From Vreelandella profundi (lineage in GTDB: Bacteria; Pseudomonadota; Gammaproteobacteria; Pseudomonadales; Halomonadaceae), in the NCBI RefSeq assembly GCF_019722725.1, contig NZ_CP077941.1:124001-188000 (forward strand): DNA of 64,000 bases. Direction: 5' to 3'. The notes below the pieces were generated by a model. It saw only the letters and a program-made list of their open reading frames with translations, made no database searches and was not told where the DNA came from. Of this stretch, positions 8,584 to 16,100 are shown in pieces. Within the stretch, counting starts at the first letter, position 1. Every line of letters starts with the position of its first letter. The translations under genes were made by a program, and so were the position numbers.

Positions 8584-8835
8584 TCATGCTGATGACGACA
8601 ATTTATCAATGGCAGCGAGCGCTTGGCGTATCTGATAAGCCTTGGCCTCTCCATTCTTCCCCCGCTGAATATTAACGCGAGGGTCGCCTGGCCAGGGTGT
8701 TTTATACACACGATGGCTGGTTTTTTGCTGGCGAGGAGGGCCAAAGTAGTGATCGCATAAATAGGCCAATTCGTCGAAGCTCATGCTTTTGGGCTGTCGA
8801 CGTGCTTTATCCAGAAGCTTATCAAGCTTTGCCAT
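8584..8835 (-). CDS. hicA: HicA-family toxin (mRNA interferase)
   Basis: HicA toxins are small double-stranded-RNA-binding-fold ribonucleases that cleave mRNA when HicB is lost. This protein has 83 residues. The likely catalytic histidine is H41 in KTSHRVYKTP, which corresponds to the SHH/SHR motif of HicA, followed by RVNIQRGKNGEAKAYQIRQAL, matching the end of the family. I chose ATG 8835, preceded by GAGAG; a TTG 12 bases upstream is an alternative. The gene is first in the operon, and a palindrome lies 19 bases upstream. It diverges from the csy genes. Confidence 0.82.
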   Translation of the reverse strand: MAKLDKLLDKARRQPKSMSFDELAYLCDHYFGPPRQQKTSHRVYKTPWPGDPRVNIQRGKNGEAKAYQIRQALAAIDKLSSSA

Positions 8836-8853
8836 AAGCGCTCTCAAATAGTA

Positions 8854-8869
8854 GTACTAATAATAGTAC
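8854..8869. promoter_or_regulatory. palindromic operator upstream of hicA
   Basis: GTACTA-ATAA-TAGTAC is a perfect inverted repeat with 6-bp arms and a 4-bp centre, 19 bases upstream of the hicA start. HicB proteins with a ribbon-helix-helix domain repress their own operon at such sites, so autoregulation is a good inference. Confidence 0.65.
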
Positions 8870-8912
8870 CGTAGCTGGTGTGTGTCACGTTCTGTTGGCA
8901 GAAATAAGTTGC

Positions 8913-8983
8913 TCCTACTACCTGGTCGGCAGCAATAAATTACTAGAACACTTTCCTAAGCTGTCTTCGCAACAGAAAATTAG
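8913..8983 (+). ncRNA. candidate crRNA-like mini-array (pseudo-repeat, 15-nt pseudo-spacer, pseudo-repeat)
   Basis: Two segments can be laid on the 28-nt I-F repeat without gaps. Pseudo-repeat 1 (8913-8940) has GGCAGC at 8928-8933, identical to repeat positions 16-21, and a hairpin CTACC-TGGTC-GGCAG with four of five pairs. Pseudo-repeat 2 (8956-8983) has the hairpin CTGTC-TTCGC-AACAG, again with five-base arms, a five-base loop and four of five pairs, one of them a C-G to U-A exchange. This is the Csy4 substrate geometry. The 15 bases between (8941-8955) begin TACTAGAACACT, and TACTAGCACACT occurs at 9000-9011 in the probable csy promoter. The arrangement resembles CreA/CreR-type crRNA-like regulators. 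Sequence identity to the true repeat is low (12 of 28 for pseudo-repeat 1), so this remains a candidate. Confidence 0.45.
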
Positions 8984-8999
8984 TATAGAAGATAATTTC

Positions 9000-9023
9000 T
9001 ACTAGCACACTGGAAAATATAAG
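9000..9023 (+). promoter_or_regulatory. probable csy promoter core with match to the mini-array pseudo-spacer
   Basis: TATAAG at 9018-9023 is a fair -10 element for the csy operon, with a weak -35 (TTTCTA, 8996-9001). TACTAGCACACT at 9000-9011 lies between them and matches the start of the pseudo-spacer at 11 of 12 positions. The two bases before it are TC, one change from the canonical I-F PAM CC. A Csy complex bound here would block transcription. An ordinary repressor reading the direct repeat is the main alternative. Confidence 0.4.
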
Positions 9024-9108
9024 TAGAAGTTTAATTAAAATTCGAATAAATTGAGTGTAGTGAACTAAATCTATTGAGAGATTGAATAGACAAACACAAG
9101 GATAATTC

Positions 9109-10482
9109 ATGGCCATTACTCAGCAACTGGGTATCCGAAGTACCATTGAGCAGTTTCTAAAAGAGCGCTTTGATACCAAGGCGGAAAAGCTGCAGCCCGA
9201 CGATCCGAAATACCAAGCGCTAGTTGAACAATTTCAGTTCGATACTTGGATCAACGATGCGGCAAGGCGTGTAGGCCAGCTGCAAGTGGTTACCCACTCA
9301 CTAAAACCTATTCACCCTGATGCTAAAGGCTCCAGCCTTTATGCCCCGCCTGAATCGCTGAACAAACATAATCTTGTCGGCAGCCACACGCTATCTGCTA
9401 ATTTTGCGGGGGATGTTGTGGGGAACGCTGCAGCTTTGGATGTTTATAAATTTTTAAAGCTGACGTTTGAAGACAAATCACTGCTTGAACGTGCGCTAGA
9501 AAATGACTCTGAGCTTGCCAAAGCGTTAAGTGGTAAGCCCGAACAAGCTCAGGCGTGGATCAGCGCTTTTGCTGCTATTACCGAGCCACGTGGGGAACAT
9601 GCCTCACATACCCGCGGTAAACAACTTTATTGGTTAGTGGGTGATGATGCCGCAGACGTAGAAAATGAAGCCGAGAACTTCCGTCTGCTAGCCCCGCTCT
9701 ACGCAACCTCGCTGGCGCACCGCGTATTTCAAACTATTAACCATGACCGCTTTAGCGAAGAGGCCAAAGATGCCCGTAAAGCCAAGCGGGAAGGCAAGTA
9801 CGTGGAGCAGCCCGTGCATAGCTACCCCAATTTAGCTGTGCAGAAAATGGGTGGTACTAAGCCACAAAATATCTCGCAGTTGAATAGCGAACGCGGTGGC
9901 AATAACTATTTACTGGCTTCAATGCCTCCGAGCTGGAATGTTCGTGATACTCGGCCCCCTCTAAAAGTAGCATCGGTTTTTTCGGACCCAGGAGTATTTG
10001 GCAGCCGTTCAGAAGTACGCTCCCTGGTTAAAGACCTCAAGCAATTCCTTGAAAAAAATCCTACGTCAGACATGCACACACGCGATTTACGCGATGACTA
10101 TACCGCGATGCTAATGGATGAGCTGGCGCTGTTTGCGATGCAAATGCATAGCCTGCCTGCAGGTTGGAGCAGCGATGAAAAATGCGAATTGGTCTCCGAA
10201 GAAGCTTTCTGGCTAGATCCTGGCCGCGCCGTAGAAGATGTCGCTTTTCGCGAGGCGCGGAATAGCGTGGAGTGGTCAGAAGATATTCGCCACCGATTTG
10301 CTAACTGGCTGAATGCCGCGCTCGGTGGAAAGCTTCCCCTTGGTGATGTGGAGTTTCGCCACTGGAAGAAAACGCTGGCAAAAGATATGACGCATCAACG
10401 TTTGCTGGATCGTGACCGCCGCTGGATGGAAAGCTTAATGGAAGACTTAACCAACCTGCCAGGAGGTGATGACGATGAGTGA
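9109..10482 (+). CDS. csy1: type I-F Csy1 (Cas8f), large subunit
   Basis: Large subunit of the Csy surveillance complex; with Csy2 it holds the 5' handle of the crRNA and reads the PAM. The protein has 457 residues, near the family length (434 in P. aeruginosa). Conserved Csy1 stretches include KMGGTKPQNISQLNSERGG and LLASMPPSW. AAGGA at 9098-9102 supports the start. It is the first gene of csy1-csy2-csy3-csy4, which has its own promoter region because hicAB separates it from cas2-3. Confidence 0.97.
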   Translation: MAITQQLGIRSTIEQFLKERFDTKAEKLQPDDPKYQALVEQFQFDTWINDAARRVGQLQVVTHSLKPIHPDAKGSSLYAPPESLNKHNLVGSHTLSANFAGDVVGNAAALDVYKFLKLTFEDKSLLERALENDSELAKALSGKPEQAQAWISAFAAITEPRGEHASHTRGKQLYWLVGDDAADVENEAENFRLLAPLYATSLAHRVFQTINHDRFSEEAKDARKAKREGKYVEQPVHSYPNLAVQKMGGTKPQNISQLNSERGGNNYLLASMPPSWNVRDTRPPLKVASVFSDPGVFGSRSEVRSLVKDLKQFLEKNPTSDMHTRDLRDDYTAMLMDELALFAMQMHSLPAGWSSDEKCELVSEEAFWLDPGRAVEDVAFREARNSVEWSEDIRHRFANWLNAALGGKLPLGDVEFRHWKKTLAKDMTHQRLLDRDRRWMESLMEDLTNLPGGDDDE

Positions 10483-11443
10483 AGTGAAAAACCTCCTAGT
10501 CCTGCCGCGCCTACGGGTGCAAAACGCCAATGCGATTTCTAGCCCAATGACCTGGGGCTTTCCCGCCATGAGCGCTTTTGTCGGCTTGATGCACGCCCTG
10601 GAGCGCAAGCTGTTTTCAGCGGGTATTAACGTTTCGCTTAGTAGCATCGGCATTATTTGTCACGATTTCGATGCTCAGACGACGGAAGGCGGCTACATTC
10701 GCGGCTTTCACCTCACCCGTAACCCGGTGGATAAAACCGGCGGCACGGCAGCTATTGTAGAAGAAGGGCGTGTTCATCTGGATATCACGCTGGTCTTCTC
10801 AATTGAAACCGCTGCGGCAGAAAGTGAACATAGCAATATGGCTCACCAAATCAATGACATCGTGGCGGGCATGCGTATTGCCGGGGGCAGCGTGGTGCCT
10901 AACCGTAGCGTGCCAAGCCATCAGCAACGCCCGCAATGGGTTGTGCTGGATGACAAAGAGGAAGAGCGGGCCAAGCAATTTGCGCGCTTAAAGCGCCGTT
11001 GGCTGCCGGGCTTTGCGCTCACCCTGCGCGATGACTACCTCTCGGGACATCACCAGACGCTGCAACAGCAAAACCCCGAGGCCAGTTTGCTGGATGCGTG
11101 GCTAGATCTGTCGCGCCTCAACCACCACTGCTCAATGGAAAACGAAGGCCAGCCCAACGAGAAACCCGCCTGGCAGGTGCAGCGACCTTATCGCGGCTGG
11201 CTGGTGCCGATCCCTGTGGGGTATGGCGCTATTTCCGATCTTTTCAATCCCGGAGAAGTGGCCAACGCCCGTGATGAAAAAACCAGATTTCGCTTTGTCG
11301 AAAGCCTCTATTCCATTGGTGAGTGGGTTAGCCCGCACCGCATGAAGCAACCCGAAGACCTGCTTTGGTACGTTGATAATGACGAAGAAGCGGATCTTTA
11401 CCGACTCAATAACGATTACCACCTTCGCGCCACTGCACAATAA
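10475..11443 (+). CDS. csy2: type I-F Csy2 (Cas5f)
   Basis: Cas5-type RAMP subunit that forms a heterodimer with Csy1 and caps the crRNA 5' handle. It has 322 residues (327 in P. aeruginosa). The N-terminus LVLPRLRVQNANAISSPMTW and the WGFPAMSAF segment are family hallmarks. Of three in-frame ATG codons I chose 10475 because AGGAGG at 10461-10466 is 8 bases upstream. The gene overlaps the end of csy1 by 8 bases, which suggests coupled translation. Confidence 0.96.
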   Translation: MSEVKNLLVLPRLRVQNANAISSPMTWGFPAMSAFVGLMHALERKLFSAGINVSLSSIGIICHDFDAQTTEGGYIRGFHLTRNPVDKTGGTAAIVEEGRVHLDITLVFSIETAAAESEHSNMAHQINDIVAGMRIAGGSVVPNRSVPSHQQRPQWVVLDDKEEERAKQFARLKRRWLPGFALTLRDDYLSGHHQTLQQQNPEASLLDAWLDLSRLNHHCSMENEGQPNEKPAWQVQRPYRGWLVPIPVGYGAISDLFNPGEVANARDEKTRFRFVESLYSIGEWVSPHRMKQPEDLLWYVDNDEEADLYRLNNDYHLRATAQ

Positions 11444-11458
11444 ACAAGGAGCTTTATC

Positions 11459-12487
11459 ATGGCTAAAAACGATACCCTCAAAACCGCCTCCGTCCTCGCC
11501 TTTGAGCGCAAGCTCGACCCTTCTGATGCACTGCTTTATGCCAGCAGTTGGGAAAAACGGGAAGATGAACAGCAGTGGCAGCCAGTCGCGGTGCGTGAAA
11601 AATCGGTGCGCGGTACTATTTCCAACCGCTTAAAAGCCAAAGACCAAGATCCCGCCAAGCTAGATGCCGCGATTGAAAACCCTAATCTTCAAACCGTCGA
11701 TGTTGCCACGCTGCCCCACAATGCAGACACGCTGGTCGCCCGTTTCTCTCTTCGTGTGCTGGCCGGTGCCGGAACGCCTTCGGCCTGCAACAACGCTGAG
11801 TACCAAGCCAAGCTGGAGCAGGCAGTCGCAGAATATAAGCAAGCACAAGGATTTGGCGAGCTGGCGCATCGCTATGCCAATAACCTCGCTAATGGTCGCT
11901 TTCTGTGGCGCAACCGCATGGGCGCTGAGCAAGTAGAGGTAAGCATTCGCCAGTTAGCTCAAGGCAAAGCCATCAAAGAGTGGACGTTTGATGCGCTGTC
12001 GCTTTCTTTGCGAGCTTTCGAGGACACCGCCGAGCTTAAGGAGCTCGCCAGTGTTATCGCCAAAGCATTGGCGGGTGAGCTGCACTTGCTGCTTGAGGTT
12101 GTGGCCTATGTGCGCATGGGTCGTGGCCAAGAAGTATTCCCTTCTCAAGAGCTGATTCTTGACCCGGAGCAAAAAAAGAAAAAAGGCAAAACGCTTTATC
12201 ACGTCAGCGATATTGCCGGTATTCACTCGCAGAAGCTGGGTAACGCCATTCGAACGATCGACACCTGGTACCCCAATGAGAACGATGAGGACCTTGGCCC
12301 TATCGCCGTAGAGCCCTATGGTTCGGTGACGACGCAAGGCAAAGCGTATCGGCAGCCTAAGCAAAAAGCTGACTTCTACTCACTGCTGGATAACTGGATG
12401 ATCAAAGACCAAGTGCCTTCTAAGGAAGATCAGCACTTTGTCATGGCCACTCTGATCCGCGGCGGTGTGTTCGGCGAAGCGGGGTGA
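11459..12487 (+). CDS. csy3: type I-F Csy3 (Cas7f) backbone subunit
   Basis: Cas7-type protein that forms the six-subunit backbone along the crRNA spacer. It has 342 residues, identical to the usual length. Family stretches include [11 protein letters not shown] at the N-terminus, [10 protein letters not shown] at about residues 45-54 and [14 protein letters not shown] at about 140-153. AAGGAG at 11446-11451 precedes the start. csy4 follows after 3 bases. Confidence 0.97.
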   Translation: MAKNDTLKTASVLAFERKLDPSDALLYASSWEKREDEQQWQPVAVREKSVRGTISNRLKAKDQDPAKLDAAIENPNLQTVDVATLPHNADTLVARFSLRVLAGAGTPSACNNAEYQAKLEQAVAEYKQAQGFGELAHRYANNLANGRFLWRNRMGAEQVEVSIRQLAQGKAIKEWTFDALSLSLRAFEDTAELKELASVIAKALAGELHLLLEVVAYVRMGRGQEVFPSQELILDPEQKKKKGKTLYHVSDIAGIHSQKLGNAIRTIDTWYPNENDEDLGPIAVEPYGSVTTQGKAYRQPKQKADFYSLLDNWMIKDQVPSKEDQHFVMATLIRGGVFGEAG

Positions 12488-12490
12488 GCC

Positions 12491-13060
12491 ATGGATCACT
12501 ATATTGATATTCGCCTAAGGCCAGACCCGGATTTTCCCGAACCAATGCTGATGGGCGCGCTTTACAACAAGCTGCATCGTGCGCTTTTCGACCTGGAAGC
12601 AAACGGTATTGGCGTAAGCTTTCCGCTATGCAAACACGGCGTTCGCGCCCGCACGTTGGGCGTTCACCTACGCTTGCACAGCACCCAAGCGAGCCTTGAG
12701 CAACTGATGGCGTCTAACTGGCTGGCCGGCATGCGCGATCACGTTAGCGTCAGCGACGTATTGGTGGTGCCTAACCACGCGAAGCACATCAACGTAGCGC
12801 GCAAGCAGTTCAATACGGGGAGCCTCAGTCGTGCAAAGCGCTATGCCAAGCGGCATGACATTTCTGAAGAAGCAGCGCGCCAAATCTACGCCAAGGTAGC
12901 TGAAAAGCGCATTGAGCTTCCCTTTGTGCAGATTAACAGCCGCTCTACGCACCAGCGTTTTGCTCTATTCATAGAGCATCGCAAGCCGCAGGAGGAGCCG
13001 GTTGCAGGGACGTTTAACCATTATGGATTAAGCAATAATGCCACCGTGCCCTGCTTTTGA
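12491..13060 (+). CDS. csy4: type I-F Csy4 (Cas6f) pre-crRNA endoribonuclease
   Basis: Endoribonuclease that cuts each repeat RNA at the base of its hairpin and stays bound to the crRNA 3' end. The 189-residue protein aligns along its whole length with P. aeruginosa Csy4 (MDHYIDIRLRPDPDFP start). The general-base histidine is H29 in NKLHRAL. The serine-rich segment NSRSTHQRFALF and the end YGLSNNATVP match the RNA-binding C-terminus. All key features are present, so the 28-nt repeats downstream should be processed. Confidence 0.97.
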   Translation: MDHYIDIRLRPDPDFPEPMLMGALYNKLHRALFDLEANGIGVSFPLCKHGVRARTLGVHLRLHSTQASLEQLMASNWLAGMRDHVSVSDVLVVPNHAKHINVARKQFNTGSLSRAKRYAKRHDISEEAARQIYAKVAEKRIELPFVQINSRSTHQRFALFIEHRKPQEEPVAGTFNHYGLSNNATVPCF

Positions 13061-13189
13061 CCCTTTTTTCTAGTATGAAAAAGGGCGACCAGTAATCAAC
13101 CACTTAGCGGTATCTCTCAAAAAAGGGTGATATCGCTTTTTTTGGCTAAAGCTCTTTAACAATCAGTAGATTATTTTTGGTAAGCTCTA
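13061..13189 (+). promoter_or_regulatory. CRISPR leader with IHF site
   Basis: The 129 bases between csy4 and the first repeat form an AT-rich leader. AATCAGTAGATTA at 13161-13173 fits the IHF consensus WATCARNNNNTTR at every defined position and ends 17 bases before the first repeat, as expected for IHF-assisted spacer integration. CCCTTTTT and AAAAAGGG at 13061-13085 form an inverted repeat just after the csy4 stop that could act as a weak terminator or processing site. Confidence 0.7.
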
Positions 13190-16100
13190 GTTCGCTGCCG
13201 CCCAGGCAGCTCAGAAAAAGCCCAGCAACAAGAAAGCGGCCGCCCCACGGTTCGCTGCCGCCCAGGCAGCTCAGAAAAAAGCCCAGCGCGAAGCTGCTGA
13301 GAAGCGCAAGTTCGCTGCCGCCCAGGCAGCTCAGAAAATGCCATCGTGCGGCACACGCTTGCGCCCAGGGTTCGCTGCCGCCCAGGCAGCTCAGAAATGC
13401 TCATCGCCCCAGGCCCATGCATCGTTCACGTTCGCTGCCGCCCAGGCAGCTCAGAAAAGATATTTAATCAGCAATGGCTCGATCAGTGAGTTCGCTGCCG
13501 CCCAGGCAGCTCAGAAAAAAACGATAATGGGGTGCCTTTTGACACCGGTGTTCGCTGCCGCCCAGGCAGCTCAGAAAAAGAATCGACGAGAACACGTCAA
13601 CAATGCCGCGTTCGCTGCCGCCCAGGCAGCTCAGAAAAATTGGCGATAACGATCGTCGCCTAGCGCATCGTTCGCTGCCGCCCAGGCAGCTCAGAAATAG
13701 CGCATCCCATAAATCGCCCTTGCTTAGCTGTTCGCTGCCGCCCAGGCAGCTCAGAAAGTACGCCGCGACGCGTGGCGAGGATGACTATCGTTCGCTGCCG
13801 CCCAGGCAGCTCAGAAAGTAGACAGCTTTCGTACGATTCGCGTCGGGCGGTTCGCTGCCGCCCAGGCAGCTCAGAAAATTAAAAAGCCTCCCGCGCCTGT
13901 AGGGTTATCGTTCGCTGCCGCCCAGGCAGCTCAGAAAGTAGTGCTAATAGCGGATTCCAGCGCATAGCCGTTCGCTGCCGCCCAGGCAGCTCAGAAAGCC
14001 GTGATCAGCGGTACTGCAACGCCTTAACAGTTCGCTGCCGCCCAGGCAGCTCAGAAAGCTAGCCCCTGACTCTATGGAGAAGGTCATGAGTTCGCTGCCG
14101 CCCAGGCAGCTCAGAAATAAGAAAAAGGGTCGCCCATTATGCATCCATGGTTCGCTGCCGCCCAGGCAGCTCAGAAAAGATGACACTGACGACGAACGCA
14201 TCACTCGCGGTTCGCTGCCGCCCAGGCAGCTCAGAAAACATTGCCTGAGGCGCTAAACGCCGATTTAACGTTCGCTGCCGCCCAGGCAGCTCAGAAATCT
14301 AGCTGCCAGTCCCTCCGGGCTAGCATGTTGTTCGCTGCCGCGTAGGCAGCTCAGAAAATCTAAAAATGCATAAATACAATCAGTAAAGCGTTCGCTGCCG
14401 CGTAGGCAGCTCAGAAAAGCGGCATTGAGTGTAGCCATCGTGGGGAATCGTTCGCTGCCGCGTAGGCAGCTCAGAAATAATTTACTCTCATTAATACAAT
14501 ACATTTTAAGTTCGCTGCCGCGTAGGCAGCTCAGAAAAGCGAGATCATTTATTTAACGCTGCGCATGTAGTTCGCTGCCGCGTAGGCAGCTCAGAAAAGG
14601 TTAATCAGGGCGAAAAACTCAACGACCCCGTTCGCTGCCGCGTAGGCAGCTCAGAAAATGAGCGAAGAGCGCGCCTTCCGGGGTGTCTGGTTCGCTGCCG
14701 CGTAGGCAGCTCAGAAACAGTCGGTTTCTGTAGCCGGGTCGCTGTAATCGTTCGCTGCCGTGTAGGCAGCTCAGAAAATCAAGCTGGAAGCCGATCGGAA
14801 CCGAGCGCAGTTCGCTGCCGCGTAGGCAGCTCAGAAATCGACCGTATTCCTGGAACGATATGCATCCAGGTTCGCTGCCGCGTAGGCAGCTCAGAAAGCT
14901 AGCTGGCTGGTGTTTTTGCACTCAATGGGGTTCGCTGCCGCGTAGGCAGCTCAGAAAAAACAGGCACAGTAGCGATAGCTCCATAGCGAGTTCGCTGCCG
15001 CGTAGGCAGCTCAGAAAATACGCGAAAACCAACCGTTGCTGTGCTGCGTGTTCGCTGCCGCGTAGGCAGCTCAGAAATCTATTTGAAACACAGGAAGCCG
15101 CCGACCTGAGTTCGCTGCCGCGTAGGCAGCTCAGAAACGCATCCCCCATCAGCTGTAGCGATTCAACCAGTTCGCTGCCGCGTAGGCAGCTCAGAAAAAC
15201 ACGCTGTTAATCGTTATTTCACCAGCCAGGTTCGCTGCCGCGTAGGCAGCTCAGAAAATGATAGAGGCGGAGAAGATAGCTACCGCCCAGTTCGCTGCCG
15301 CGTAGGCAGCTCAGAAATTCCATATCAACTGGCACATGCGCGCTTCAAGGTTCGCTGCCGCGTAGGCAGCTCAGAAAGGCGGGGCCTTCTCAGTCTCATA
15401 CGCATAAACGTTCGCTGCCGCGTAGGCAGCTCAGAAAGGAGCACCCATTGGGGCTTCTATTGAGGGGCCGTTCGCTGCCGCGTAGGCAGCTCAGAAATCA
15501 CCGAAGATGAGGCATTCCTGCGTATTCACGTTCGCTGCCGCGTAGGCAGCTCAGAAATGCGCCGCTGCCCGCTGCTCATCCATCGCTGAGTTCGCTGCCG
15601 CGTAGGCAGCTCAGAAAAGATTCGCAAGCCAGCTATCGATGCTATTGCCGTTCGCTGCCGCGTAGGCAGCTCAGAAAAAACAGATCTTACCGCTGTTTAA
15701 ACCGCATACGTTCGCTGCCGCGTAGGCAGCTCAGAAAGTTGGGGTTTTCCGGCGTACTTCCGGGCGCTAGTTCGCTGCCGCGTAGGCAGCTCAGAAATAT
15801 TTGCGCTGGCTCAGCAGTTGACAGGTAAGGTTCGCTGCCGCGTAGGCAGCTCAGAAAATAAACGCGAGGCTTAACGTTGCCGCCAATGTGTTCGCTGCCG
15901 CGTAGGCAGCTCAGAAAAGCTACGCCGTCGCCCACACGGTTGTTAAAGAGTTCGCTGCCGCGTAGGCAGCTCAGAAAAAGGCAGCTCAGAAAAAGGCAGC
16001 TCGATGTAAGAGCCAGCTGACGCCGTTCGCTGCCGCGTAGGCAGCTCAGAAAAAAACAGAAACGGTAACGACAGCGATCACCATGTTCGCTGCCGCGTAG

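Noticed and set aside
8855-8865. TACTA in the hicA operator as a target of the pseudo-spacer
   Set aside because: Five matching bases only; the palindrome is better explained as a HicB site.
8890-8903. Hairpin TTCTG-TTGG-CAGAA as a third pseudo-repeat of the mini-array
   Set aside because: The stem contains CTG/CAG, but loop length and position do not fit the five-base-arm, five-base-loop Csy4 geometry shared by the two accepted pseudo-repeats.
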